From the NCBI RefSeq assembly GCF_035994185.1, contig NZ_CP108538.1:8187501-8251500 (forward strand): a stretch of DNA of 64,000 nt, given 5' to 3'. Positions within the stretch are counted from its first letter, which is position 1; each line of letters begins with the position of its first letter. The translations under genes and the position numbers were made by a program. This DNA comes from Streptomyces sp. NBC_01217 (GTDB lineage Bacteria; Actinomycetota; Actinomycetes; Streptomycetales; Streptomycetaceae). Of this stretch, positions 26,790 through 34,567 are shown in pieces. The notes beneath the pieces are model-generated. The model was not told the origin of the DNA, did no database searches, and worked only from the letters and a program-made list of their open reading frames with translations.

Positions 26790-27037
26790 GTACGTTCCTC
26801 TGTCCGCGCAGCCCGGCTGCCTTCCTGCCCCGGCACCTGCCCCAGGCGATTCATATCGTGCCACGCGGCTCGGACAGTGCCTTTGGCCCGGGACGCGGGC
26901 GGTCGGCGTTCCGCCGGGAAGAGCAGCAGGACCTCCAGGGCCCACACGCAGGCACCGGACCGCACCTTCACCAACTCGGCGTCGGCGCCCGTGCGCTCGG
27001 CGGGGGCCGTACCGTACGCTCCCGGCCGTGAGCCCAC
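26786..27037 (-). CDS. Possible small protein coupled to the SNF2 gene
   Basis: An 83-codon frame on the minus strand ends in a TGA that overlaps the SNF2 start as ATGA. Third positions are about 80% G/C, lower than neighbouring genes but compatible with coding. The translation contains GACVWALEVLLLFPAE and AAWHDMNRLGQVPGQ, with no motif I recognise. GTG 26971 is a possible shorter start. The first bases overlap the GTG start of the divergent S1 gene by 10 bases. It could be a short leader product that couples helicase translation, or a chance frame. Confidence 0.35.
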   Translation of the reverse strand: MGSRPGAYGTAPAERTGADAELVKVRSGACVWALEVLLLFPAERRPPASRAKGTVRAAWHDMNRLGQVPGQEGSRAARTEERT

Positions 27038-28527
27038 ACCTGGTCTGCCACCGGATCACCAAGTACGACCCTGCCGACCGCGACCAGTACGGCAGGTACA
27101 CCGGCGCCGAGGACTCGGTCAGTGACCACGGGCCGGTCGAATCCGCCTATCTGGAGGCGGTGGCCGCGTTCGCCGAGGAGAGCGGGATCCACCACCTGAC
27201 GATCCGGGAGCCGCAGATCGCCGGTTCCGTCAACTTCGGCCTGGAGGCGCCCATCGCCGGGCACGGCCTGGCCGGGTTGTTCCCACCCGACCTCACCGGC
27301 TACCACGACGGAGCGGAGGTACGCGTCGCGGTCGGACTGGAACTCCTCCGGGCCATGCTCCGTGACAACGGCGCATGGTGCCGGCTGGAGGTGGAGGACA
27401 CATTCGCCGTACATGTGGGGTACGACCAGTACGTCTACGTGGCCTGCAGCGATCCCTGCCCCGACGCCGTGGCCCGTACCCGCGCACTGGGGCTGTTCGC
27501 GGAGCGTGTGCAGGAGTCGCCTCTCATCCCGGATTTCGAGGACGAGGCGGTGGAACAGAGACCGGCGGACGACGACTTCTGGCAGCTCCTGTACCTGACC
27601 GTACCCAGGGGCGGGACACTGCTCCTCCAAGAGGGCTACGTGGGAAATGCCACCCGCTGGCACCGCGTCACCCGTGCCGGTATCGAAGACGTCCGGGCCG
27701 GACTCGCTCCTCGCGCGTGGCTGACGGTGTGGCCGGACTTCCTGTCCCATGACGTCGATGCCGTGCTCGGCGCACTTCCCGACGAGTACACCGACGAGTT
27801 CATCATGGTGGACGCGGCCGGACGGATCAGCAGCTTCATGGCCCACGAGGTGACCGAGGCCGCACTGAGAATGCGGCTGGCCGACGCACGTGCCGTGGGC
27901 ATCTTGTACGTTCTCGGCGACCAGCGGGAGCAGGAGCCGCTGTTCACCGCCGTGCTGCCGGACGAAGACGGTGTGCTCCGGGCCCGATGGAGAACGGATC
28001 CGACGCCGAGCGACATCCGCTGGGCCGTCCTTCACAAGGTGAACCGTGGCGAGATCCGCTCGGGCACTGTCACCTCGATCGCCGGCTGTGGGGTGTTCGT
28101 CGACATCGGCGAGGTGGAAGGCGTGATCAATGCCGCCGAACTGTCCTGGCAGAGCTTCGAGCAGTACACCGATGTCGTCGAAGTCGGCCAGGACATCACC
28201 GTGGAGGTCCTCGATGTGGATCCGGTCCGGGAAAGGATCTCCCTCTCCCGGAAGGCATTGCTGGAGGACCCGCTGCCACCGTTCGTTTCGCGCGTCGGTG
28301 AGATCGGCCCGGGGCGCGTCACAAGACTGGTTCCCTTCGGTGCGTTCGTCCGTATCGGCGGACAGGAGAACGGGTTCGAAGGACTGGTCCACAACTCCGA
28401 GTTGGCCGAAGGACCGGTGGAGAGGCCCGAGGACGTGGTGGCGGTCGGCGACGAGATCGTAGTGAAGATCACCGAGATCGACCGCGAGCGCCATCGCATG
28501 ACGCTGTCGCACCGACAGACTCTCTGA
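27028..28527 (+). CDS. Protein with two C-terminal S1 RNA-binding domains
   Basis: A 499-residue protein starting at GTG 27028, where the sequence becomes family-like (HLVCHRITKYDPADRDQYGRYTGAED). Residues 1-335 match no domain I recognise. They include a mixed alpha/beta region with WPDFLSHDVDAVLGALP. Two S1 domains follow, at about 340-415 (SGTVTSIAGCGVFVDIG) and 425-498 (GRVTRLVPFGAFVRIGG). They suggest binding to RNA or ribosomes. It is monocistronic: divergent from the helicase gene and closed by a strong hairpin at 28551-28592. Confidence 0.8.
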   Translation: MSPHLVCHRITKYDPADRDQYGRYTGAEDSVSDHGPVESAYLEAVAAFAEESGIHHLTIREPQIAGSVNFGLEAPIAGHGLAGLFPPDLTGYHDGAEVRVAVGLELLRAMLRDNGAWCRLEVEDTFAVHVGYDQYVYVACSDPCPDAVARTRALGLFAERVQESPLIPDFEDEAVEQRPADDDFWQLLYLTVPRGGTLLLQEGYVGNATRWHRVTRAGIEDVRAGLAPRAWLTVWPDFLSHDVDAVLGALPDEYTDEFIMVDAAGRISSFMAHEVTEAALRMRLADARAVGILYVLGDQREQEPLFTAVLPDEDGVLRARWRTDPTPSDIRWAVLHKVNRGEIRSGTVTSIAGCGVFVDIGEVEGVINAAELSWQSFEQYTDVVEVGQDITVEVLDVDPVRERISLSRKALLEDPLPPFVSRVGEIGPGRVTRLVPFGAFVRIGGQENGFEGLVHNSELAEGPVERPEDVVAVGDEIVVKITEIDRERHRMTLSHRQTL

Positions 28528-28550
28528 ACGGCCGCACTGCCGCGACGACA

Positions 28551-28592
28551 ACCGCCGGGTGACGCTCCGGCACCTCGGAGTCACCCGGCGGT
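28551..28592. terminator. Hairpin terminator between convergent genes
   Basis: A 12-bp perfect stem (28551-28562 with 28581-28592), with a further short CTCCG/CGGAG stem inside, starts 24 bases after the S1 gene stop. It also faces the end of the minus-strand gene at 28613, so it can serve both transcripts. No U-tract follows, as is common in Streptomyces. Confidence 0.7.
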
Positions 28593-28612
28593 CGTGGCGA
28601 ACGCCTGCGGTG

Positions 28613-29218
28613 CTACGCGACGAGGTCGAACACCCACCAGTCGGTGTCGTCGCGCTCCCGCAGATAGATGCGGGAGCCACGGCAGACCAGCGCGTTCTGT
28701 CTCAGCGCACCTCCGTCCGGCCGGGACGCCGGTGTCCGGTGGCCGTCCGGTTCGACGGCCGTTTCGGTGATCCGGCCGTGTTCCAGTGTCCCGTCGCCGT
28801 ACACCCCTTCATCGAAGTAGCCCACCCACAGAGCCCCCGACGCATCGGCCAGCAGATGTTCGATGGCGTCGCCCACGCGGAACGTCCACGACGGCCGTCC
28901 CAGCGCGTCGAAGACCTGCACATGCTGCTCGTCGGCCTCGCTGCGCGGATCCGCGAGGACGAATCCGCCGTCCGGCAGGGCGTCCAGTGCGGGCCGGTAC
29001 AACTGGACCGCACCGAGGTGTGTCTCGTACAGCTTGCCGTGGTCCGCGGTGACGACCACCGCGTCGTACGGATCGACCGGCCCCCGTCCCCGCTCGGGCG
29101 CGCGCCCGGTGAGCAGCCGGTGCACGCGGCCGTACACATCGACGGTGCTGTTGAACAGGTGCAGTCGTCCGCACGCGCGCGGCATGCGGGCGTACTCGGT
29201 CAGACGGATGGACTCCAT
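28613..29218 (-). CDS. Hypothetical protein (beta-rich, WD/propeller-like blades)
   Basis: A 201-residue cytoplasmic protein with a GAGGAG ribosome site six bases before its ATG. It has alternating short beta-type segments such as YDAVVVTADHG, LYRPALDALPDGGFVLAD, HVQVFDALGRPSWTF, LWVGYFDEGVYG and NALVCRGSRIYLRER. These resemble blades of a beta-propeller, although only about three to four blades would fit. There is no signal peptide or membrane segment. I do not recognise a named family. It is transcribed alone, between a terminator and a 302-base upstream gap. Confidence 0.7.
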   Translation of the reverse strand: MESIRLTEYARMPRACGRLHLFNSTVDVYGRVHRLLTGRAPERGRGPVDPYDAVVVTADHGKLYETHLGAVQLYRPALDALPDGGFVLADPRSEADEQHVQVFDALGRPSWTFRVGDAIEHLLADASGALWVGYFDEGVYGDGTLEHGRITETAVEPDGHRTPASRPDGGALRQNALVCRGSRIYLRERDDTDWWVFDLVA

Positions 29219-29520
29219 GGTGCTCCTCGGCGGATTGCGTGAACGGTCGGCTGCGGATGTCCGCAGGGACCGGCGGCGCGTTGGCCAGGGGCCGGAGCGA
29301 GGGGCGCCTACGCGGCATGAGCCTTTCTGGTGGTCACGGGGAGATCTTCCATGGAGCGGCGGTCGTGAGCGATGCAGCGGGCGGACGGAAATGGCCCCGC
29401 CCGGCGCCTCGGCCGCGGGCTGCGGTTGTCAGTGCCGGGTGCCAGACTCGGAACGTCGGGTATGACTCTGCACCGCAAGACCCCGCGCCGCGAGAACGGG
29501 CCTCATCGAAGGAGCTCGCC
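29219..29520. other. 302-base divergent intergenic region
   Basis: The gap separates the minus-strand hypothetical gene from the plus-strand VOC gene. It has no convincing reading frame and no long repeat. A possible -10 element TATGAC is at 29461-29466, about 55 bases before the VOC start, without a good -35 partner. Confidence 0.4.
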
Positions 29521-30321
29521 ATGCTCACCACCCGTTTTGTCACCGGAGCGCCCAACTGGATCGATCTGGGCACGCCCGACCTCGACGGGGCCATCGCGTT
29601 CTACACCGGCCTCTTCGGCTGGGAGTATCTGGCCGGAGGCCCGGAGACCGGCGGCTACGGAATGTTCACGCTGGGCGGGAAGAGGGTCGGCGGCGCGATG
29701 ACGGTCTCCGAGGAGCAGGCGAAGCCGTCCTGGTCGGTGTACTTCCGGTCGTCGGACGCCGATGCCACGGCGAAGGCGGTCCAGCAGGCCGGTGGCAGTG
29801 TGCCGTTCGCCCCGATGGATGTCCTGGACTTCGGGAGGATGGCCGGTTTCAAGGACCGGGCGGGGGCGTTCTTCGGGATCTGGGAGCCGAGGGAGAATCC
29901 GGGCTTCGGCGTGGTGGGCGTCGCCGGCTCCCTGTGCTGGACCGAGCTGTACACCCCGGACGTGCCGGCGGCCGCCGCGTTCTACGACACCGTATTCGGA
30001 TGGGAGACCGGCCAGACGCCGTACCCCGGAGGCGGCGGGGCCTATACGGTGATCAGGACCAAGGGCGGTGGCGCGGACGCGGGCTTCGGCGGTCTGGTGC
30101 CGCTCAATGCCGTACCGACACAAGCAGTCGCCGGACCGCACTGGCTGCCCTACTTCGAGGTCGACGACTGCGACGCCGCCGTCGCGGACGTGGAGCGGCT
30201 GGGCGGCAAACTGACGCTGGAGCCGATGGAGATGGAAGGCGTGGGCAAGTTCGCCAACGTCGCCGATCCCGACGGAGCGGAATTCGCCGTGATCAAGAGC
30301 GCACAGGCGTCGGAGAGCTGA
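29521..30321 (+). CDS. VOC family protein with two glyoxalase-like domains
   Basis: A 266-residue cytoplasmic protein with an AAGGAG ribosome site eight bases before ATG 29521. It has two vicinal-oxygen-chelate domains: about 8-125 (PNWIDLGTPDLDGAIAFYTGLFGWEY) and 138-262 (LCWTELYTPDVPAAAAFYDTVFGWE). The arrangement matches the actinobacterial CFP-30B / hydroxylase-like branch. The substrate is unknown. It lies 73 bases before the wblH gene with what looks like a separate promoter between them. Confidence 0.85.
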   Translation: MLTTRFVTGAPNWIDLGTPDLDGAIAFYTGLFGWEYLAGGPETGGYGMFTLGGKRVGGAMTVSEEQAKPSWSVYFRSSDADATAKAVQQAGGSVPFAPMDVLDFGRMAGFKDRAGAFFGIWEPRENPGFGVVGVAGSLCWTELYTPDVPAAAAFYDTVFGWETGQTPYPGGGGAYTVIRTKGGGADAGFGGLVPLNAVPTQAVAGPHWLPYFEVDDCDAAVADVERLGGKLTLEPMEMEGVGKFANVADPDGAEFAVIKSAQASES

Positions 30322-30344
30322 CCGGAAGCCAACGGCGCGCCGCA

Positions 30345-30379
30345 TTGATGACGCGTTGATCGGTCGTTTATCCCGACCG
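30345..30379 (+). promoter_or_regulatory. Putative wblH promoter with inverted repeat
   Basis: TTGATG (30345-30350) and TTATCC (30368-30373) are separated by 17 bases and lie about 20 bases before the wblH ATG. The -10 is bracketed by CGGTCG (30361-30366) and CGACCG (30374-30379), a perfect 6-bp inverted repeat that could be an operator. Confidence 0.4.
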
Positions 30380-30394
30380 GGCACTGTGTCTTCC

Positions 30395-30649
30395 ATGCTG
30401 ATCAACACCGCGGCCGACACCGCGCTCGCCTGGCAGGAGACAGCGCTGTGCGCGCAGGCGGGGCCCGAGTTCTTCTTTCCTGCTCCCGGCAGCTCCACAC
30501 GTGAGGCCAAGCAGCTCTGCAACGCCTGCGAGGGGCGCGAGGCATGCCTGGAGTACGCCCTGGCCAACGACGAGCGCTTCGGCGTATGGGGCGGCCTCTC
30601 CGAGAAGGAGCGGGACCGGCTGCGCAGAACCGGCCGCGGCCAGGCCTGA
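30395..30649 (+). CDS. wblH: WhiB-like iron-sulfur transcription factor
   Basis: An 84-residue WhiB-family protein. Four Cys ligands for a 4Fe-4S cluster are C19, C42, C45 and C51 (LCNACEGREAC), followed by the GVWGG turn at 63-67 and a basic C-terminal helix (EKERDRLRR). WhiB proteins bind the principal sigma factor and tune transcription in development or redox stress. The name wblH rests on my recollection that S. coelicolor has wblH close to the small laccase gene; other Wbl types cannot be excluded. ATG 30395 is chosen over 30356 because it begins the conserved part. Confidence 0.85.
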   Translation: MLINTAADTALAWQETALCAQAGPEFFFPAPGSSTREAKQLCNACEGREACLEYALANDERFGVWGGLSEKERDRLRRTGRGQA

Positions 30650-30661
30650 ATCCGGCCTGCC

Positions 30662-30710
30662 CGGACATCGTCCCAGGCGGGACAGGCCCGCATGCCTGGG
30701 ACGATGTCCG
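30662..30710 (+). promoter_or_regulatory. 17-bp perfect hairpin abutting the TPR gene start codon
   Basis: The arms 30662-30678 and 30694-30710 pair without mismatch around a 15-base loop. The 3' arm ends one base before ATG 30712 and 13 bases separate the wblH stop from the 5' arm. The structure can end wblH transcription. If the TPR gene is read from the same RNA, it would bury its ribosome-binding region. If that gene has its own promoter, the repeat may be an operator. Confidence 0.75.
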
Positions 30711-30711
30711 T

Positions 30712-31212
30712 ATGAATGATCACGACAGGGACGCTCGGCTCGCGGCGGCCGTGCGGCTGCGCATCGACGGCCGTCCCGAGGAGGCCCGACAGCAGCTGCT
30801 GTTCCTCGCCGCCGCCTTCCCCACGGATGCCGAAGTGGCCTACCAGACCGCCTGGGTCCACGATGTGCTCGGTCTGGAGGCCGAGGCCGTGCCGTTCTAC
30901 GAGCGCTGCCTGGACGGGACCGGGCTGTCGGACGAGGACCGCCGGGGTGCGCTGCTCGGCCTCGGCAGCACTCATCGGGTGCTGGGACAGTACGAGCGGG
31001 CCGTCGAGGTCCTGCGCGGCGGTGTCGAGCGGTTCCCCGACGACGGGGCGCTGCGGACGTTTCTGGCCATGGCCCTCTTCAACACCGGCGAGCACCATGA
31101 ATCCGTGCAGCTGCTGCTGGGAGTGCTCGCCGCCACCAGCGAGGACCCGCATGTACGCAAGTACCGAAGGGCGATCGAGCACTACGCGCAGGACCTGCAC
31201 GAAACGATGTGA
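30712..31212 (+). CDS. Tetratricopeptide-repeat protein
   Basis: A 166-residue soluble protein made almost wholly of TPR-like helical pairs, for example EEARQQLLFLAAAFPTDAEVAYQTAWVHD, repeated around 55-85 and 88-125. TPR proteins act as scaffolds; no partner domain is present. ATG 30712 is taken as start although no normal ribosome site precedes it, because the 17-bp hairpin arm occupies that place. It is convergent with the desaturase gene across a strong terminator. Confidence 0.8.
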   Translation: MNDHDRDARLAAAVRLRIDGRPEEARQQLLFLAAAFPTDAEVAYQTAWVHDVLGLEAEAVPFYERCLDGTGLSDEDRRGALLGLGSTHRVLGQYERAVEVLRGGVERFPDDGALRTFLAMALFNTGEHHESVQLLLGVLAATSEDPHVRKYRRAIEHYAQDLHETM

Positions 31213-31245
31213 GCCGGGCGCGGGGTGATGTGCCCCAGGGTCTGT

Positions 31246-31284
31246 CCGGCGGGTCGGGGCCAGATCCTCGCCCCGACCCGCCGG
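31246..31284. terminator. Bidirectional hairpin terminator
   Basis: A perfect 15-bp GC-rich stem (31246-31260 with 31270-31284) has a 9-base loop. It lies between the TPR gene (ends 31212) and the desaturase gene (ends 31292 on the other strand). Confidence 0.8.
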
Positions 31285-31291
31285 CCGGGCG

Positions 31292-32266
31292 TCACGCCAG
31301 GACGCGCGCCGCCATGCGGGCCTTGCGGGCCGCCAGCTTCTCGTCGAATTTCGACGCCTCGCTGTCCAGGCCGCCCATGTACAGGCCCAGCTCCTCCTGC
31401 GCCTTCAGGCCGTCGGGGTTCAGACCGTCGATGTCGAGGACCTTCAGGTAGCGCAGCACGGGCTGGATCACGTCGTCGTGGTGGATGCGCATGTTGTAGA
31501 TCTCGCCGATCGCCATCTGCGCGGCGGCCCGCTCGAAGCCCGGCATGCCGTGACCGGGCATGCGGAAGTTGACGACGACATCGCGCACGGCCTGCATCGT
31601 CAGGTCCGGGGCGAGCTCGAACGCCGCGCCGAGAAGGTTGCGGTAGAAGACCATGTGCAGGTTCTCGTCGGTCGCGATCCGCACCAGCATGCGGTCGCAG
31701 ACCGGGTCGCCCGACTGGTGGCCGGTATTGCGGTGCGAGACGCGGGTGGCCAGCTCCTGGAAGGCGACGTACGCCACCGAGTGCAGCATCGAGTGGCGGT
31801 TGTCGGACTCGAAGCCCTCAGCCATGTGCGCCATCCGGAACTGCTCCAGCTTGTCCGGGTCGACGGCGCGCGAGGTGAGCAGGTAGTCGCGCATCACGAT
31901 GCCGTGCCGGCCCTCCTCCGCCGTCCAGCGGTGCACCCAGGTGCCCCACGCACCGTCACGGCCGAAGAGGGTGGCGATCTCGTGGTGGTAGCTGGGGAGG
32001 TTGTCCTCGGTCAGCAGATTCACCACCAGCGCGATCTTGCCGATGTCGGTGACCTTGGACTGATCGGCCTGCCATGCCTCGCCGTCCTCGAAGACGCCCG
32101 GGAAATTCCGCCCGTCGGAGAACGGTACGTACTCGTGGGGCATCCAGTCCTTGGCGACCTTGAGATGGCGGTTGAGCTCCTTCTCCACCACCTCTTCCAG
32201 GGCGTACAGCATCTGGGCGTCGGTCCACGCCTTCGGGCTGCCGAGGTGGGGAGCGCTGATCGTCAC
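31292..32266 (-). CDS. Acyl-ACP desaturase (diiron, DesA type)
   Basis: A 324-residue soluble fatty-acyl-ACP desaturase that would introduce a double bond into a fatty acyl chain during membrane lipid synthesis. Diiron ligands appear in TEDNLPSYHHE (about 86), WTAEEGRH (about 115) and IATDENLH (about 200), the ExxH pairs of this family. There is an AGGAG site before the ATG. The 60 bases upstream carry a palindromic operator candidate and a direct repeat (32292-32326), so it is probably controlled by a TetR/DesT-like regulator responding to acyl chains, although none is adjacent. Confidence 0.92.
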   Translation of the reverse strand: MTISAPHLGSPKAWTDAQMLYALEEVVEKELNRHLKVAKDWMPHEYVPFSDGRNFPGVFEDGEAWQADQSKVTDIGKIALVVNLLTEDNLPSYHHEIATLFGRDGAWGTWVHRWTAEEGRHGIVMRDYLLTSRAVDPDKLEQFRMAHMAEGFESDNRHSMLHSVAYVAFQELATRVSHRNTGHQSGDPVCDRMLVRIATDENLHMVFYRNLLGAAFELAPDLTMQAVRDVVVNFRMPGHGMPGFERAAAQMAIGEIYNMRIHHDDVIQPVLRYLKVLDIDGLNPDGLKAQEELGLYMGGLDSEASKFDEKLAARKARMAARVLA

Positions 32267-32291
32267 GGGAACTCCTGGGGACGGGAGAATT

Positions 32292-32326
32292 ACCTACGGA
32301 TACGTAGGTTACGAGACCGTAGGTTA
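32292..32326 (-). promoter_or_regulatory. Operator candidate upstream of the desaturase gene
   Basis: ACCTACG (32292-32298) and CGTAGGT (32303-32309) form a perfect 7-bp inverted repeat with a 4-base spacer. CGTAGGTTA occurs at 32303-32311 and again at 32318-32326, 15 bases apart. The block lies 26-60 bases before the desaturase start. Confidence 0.6.
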
Positions 32327-32469
32327 AAGCGGCAGTAAGGCCTTCTCCAAGCCCGCCACCGCGATGCCCGATTACGTAACGTTATGTGCGCCGGTCGCGG
32401 GGTGTTCCGGGCCCGGCTCCGCACGGCCGGGCCGGCCCTCGCGCCGGCCGGTTCACCCCGGACGCGAGG

Positions 32470-32886
32470 TCAGCAGGGTCCGCCGAGCAGATCGGTCAGG
32501 CTCCGGTCGAGATCCAGGAACCGGTGTTCGTCGCCGGCCGGCACCAGTTCCTGCGCCCGCTCCAGAAAACGACGCAGCTCCGACGTACGGACGTGCACCA
32601 TCGCGATTCCCTCGGCGGCGTGGAACTCAAGGACCGTGCGGTCGTATCCGAACGGCCTGATGCGTACGTCCCCGACACCGGCGGCCGTGTCCACTCCCGC
32701 CGTGAGCAGCTCGCGGGAGAACTCCCAGGACACCTCGGTGCCTTCCAGGGTCGCCGTCGCCGGGAACGCCATGCGTACGGCGAACGGATCTTTCCGGTCG
32801 TAGTGCAGCGTGGCGGGAAGGGTCTCCATCCGCGGTGCGGATGCGACCATGCGGGCCTGCACGGACTGCTCGATAACGGTGGACAA
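32470..32886 (-). CDS. ssgD: SsgA-like sporulation protein
   Basis: A 138-residue SsgA-like protein (SALP). TTG 32886 is chosen because a GGAG site lies 8 bases upstream and the family-like sequence STVIEQSVQARMVAS begins there; an upstream in-frame start gives an unrelated N-terminus. Family features include LPATLHYDRKDPFAVRMAFP, VSWEFSRELLTAGV and VRTSELRRFLERA. SALPs guide cell division and cell-wall remodelling in sporulating actinomycetes. The name ssgD comes from recalled synteny with the S. coelicolor ssgD region and the general match; ssgD is linked to lateral wall integrity. Confidence 0.85.
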   Translation of the reverse strand: MSTVIEQSVQARMVASAPRMETLPATLHYDRKDPFAVRMAFPATATLEGTEVSWEFSRELLTAGVDTAAGVGDVRIRPFGYDRTVLEFHAAEGIAMVHVRTSELRRFLERAQELVPAGDEHRFLDLDRSLTDLLGGPC

Positions 32887-33070
32887 GACCTGCTCCCTTT
32901 CTCGGCCAGATGAACGGTTCCCGGCACTGATGAGGACGACGGAAATCCCTTGTTCGTGCACTGGGAGGTGGCGTGAGCTGTGTCACCGCGCGCCGCAGCC
33001 CCGATCGCGCATCCGCTCCCCTCCGGTGCGCCCTGGACGGGGCACGGCTCGTGGGCTAGCTTCCAGCGCC

Positions 33071-34171
33071 ATGAGGGCCATGGGGAAGACGAGACGACTG
33101 ATGTCATGGGGGCTCTGTGTGGCGGCGCTGACCGCAACACTGGCCACACCGGCAGCCGCGGCGACGCCGGGGGAGCGGCACCGGCCGGGCGAACGACCGG
33201 CCTGGACCCTCACCGGGACAGGGACGGATGCCCGCTTCCGCGGGCTCGCCGCCGTCAGCCGCCGCACCGCCTGGGTCGCGGGCTCGAAGGGCACGGTGCT
33301 GCGTACGCTCGACGGCGGCCGTCACTGGCGTGATGTGTCACCGCCCGGCGCGGCACAGGAGGCGCTGGAGTTCCGCGACATCGAGGCGTTCGACGCCCGG
33401 CGCGCGGTGGCCCTGGCCATCGGGGAGGGCGAGGCCTCCAGGGTCTTCCGCACGGACGACGGCGGAGCGACCTGGACGGAGTCGTTCCGTAACGCCGATG
33501 CCCGCGCCTTCTACGACTGCCTCACCTTCTTCGACAGCCGGCACGGACTCGCGATGAGCGATCCCGTCGACGGGAAGTTCCGCATCCTGTCGACCGCGGA
33601 CGGCGGCCGGAGCTGGCGGGTGCTGCCCGCCGCGGGCATGCCGGACGCCCAGGCCGGTGAGGCCGGGTTCGCCGCCAGTGGCCAGTGCCTGGTCGCATCG
33701 GGCCCCAAGGACGTCTGGCTGGCGACCGGGGGCGCCGCCACCGCACGGGTGCTGCACTCCGCGGACCGCGGGCTGACCTGGACCGTGACCGAATCGACGA
33801 TCCCGGCAGGCGACCCGGCCCGCGGTGTCTTCGGCCTGGCCTTCCGCGACCGCCACCACGGCATCGCGGTCGGCGGCGACTACCGGGCCGGTCAGCCGTC
33901 GCCGGACGCCGCGGCGCTGACGGGCAACGGCGGCCGCAGCTGGCAGTCGTCCGCCACCCCGCCCGTCTCCTACCGCTCGGGCGTCGCCTGGCTGCCGCAC
34001 AGCAGGTCGGGTGCGCTGGCGGTCGGCCCGACCGGCACGGACCTCACCGTGGACGGCGGCCGCACCTGGCGCGCGGTCGACACCGGCTCGTACGACACCG
34101 TCGACTGCACACCGGACGGCGGCTGCTGGGCCGCGGGCGAGAGCGGACGGGTGGCACGCGCGGGGTTCTAG
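33071..34171 (+). CDS. Exported YCF48/HCF136-like beta-propeller protein
   Basis: A 366-residue exported protein starting at ATG 33071; ATG 33080 is a close alternative. A signal peptide ends near ATPAAAA (about 30). The rest is a propeller with sorted Asp-box-like turns (LDGGRHW, DDGGATW, ADGGRSW, ADRGLTW, GNGGRSW and DGGRTW), the pattern of the photosystem-II-assembly/YCF48 and BNR-repeat families. In heterotrophs these are usually annotated oxidoreductase or glycosyl-hydrolase-like without proof. No catalytic residues can be claimed. It is convergent with the YciI-like gene. Confidence 0.82.
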   Translation: MRAMGKTRRLMSWGLCVAALTATLATPAAAATPGERHRPGERPAWTLTGTGTDARFRGLAAVSRRTAWVAGSKGTVLRTLDGGRHWRDVSPPGAAQEALEFRDIEAFDARRAVALAIGEGEASRVFRTDDGGATWTESFRNADARAFYDCLTFFDSRHGLAMSDPVDGKFRILSTADGGRSWRVLPAAGMPDAQAGEAGFAASGQCLVASGPKDVWLATGGAATARVLHSADRGLTWTVTESTIPAGDPARGVFGLAFRDRHHGIAVGGDYRAGQPSPDAAALTGNGGRSWQSSATPPVSYRSGVAWLPHSRSGALAVGPTGTDLTVDGGRTWRAVDTGSYDTVDCTPDGGCWAAGESGRVARAGF

Positions 34172-34178
34172 GAGGGCG

Positions 34179-34220
34179 CCGTACCGGCAGCGGTCACCCC
34201 GGCAACTGCTGCCGGTACGG
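34179..34220. terminator. Hairpin shared by convergent genes
   Basis: CCGTACCGGCAGC (34179-34191) pairs with GCTGCCGGTACGG (34208-34220), a 13-bp stem with a 16-base loop. The right arm lies inside the last codons of the YciI-like gene, so the two transcripts end across each other. Confidence 0.65.
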
Positions 34221-34493
34221 GGCGAGTTCGTCGGAGGTCTTCGTCGCGATGAACTCCGTGATCCGGTACGCGCACACGCCCTGCGCCGCGAACGGATCCT
34301 GTGCCGCGATCTCCTCGATCCGCGCGCGGTCGTCCCCGACGGCCAGGATCACCCCGCCGTCGCGCGGGTTCTTGCGGCCCGAGGCGATGAACACCCCGGC
34401 CTCGTACTGCGTGTCCAGCCAGGCGACATGATCCTGCAACAGCGCGTCGACGCGCTCGACGGGTGCGGTGTAGGTCAGCTCAAGTACGAACAT
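34194..34493 (-). CDS. YciI-like protein
   Basis: A 99-residue protein of the YciI / DGPF-like ferredoxin-fold family. It has the typical beginning MFVLELTYTAPVERVDALLQDHVAWLD with the conserved His, then FIASGRKNPRDGGVILA. Members form dimers and the role is mostly unknown. It is divergent from endonuclease V by 74 bases and probably forms a single-gene unit. Confidence 0.85.
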   Translation of the reverse strand: MFVLELTYTAPVERVDALLQDHVAWLDTQYEAGVFIASGRKNPRDGGVILAVGDDRARIEEIAAQDPFAAQGVCAYRITEFIATKTSDELAPYRQQLPG

Positions 34494-34567
34494 GACCGGC
34501 AGGTTACGGGACTCCTGGCCCGGCGCCCGGCCGGCCGCCGTGCCCGTTGCCTAGACTTGACGGCACT

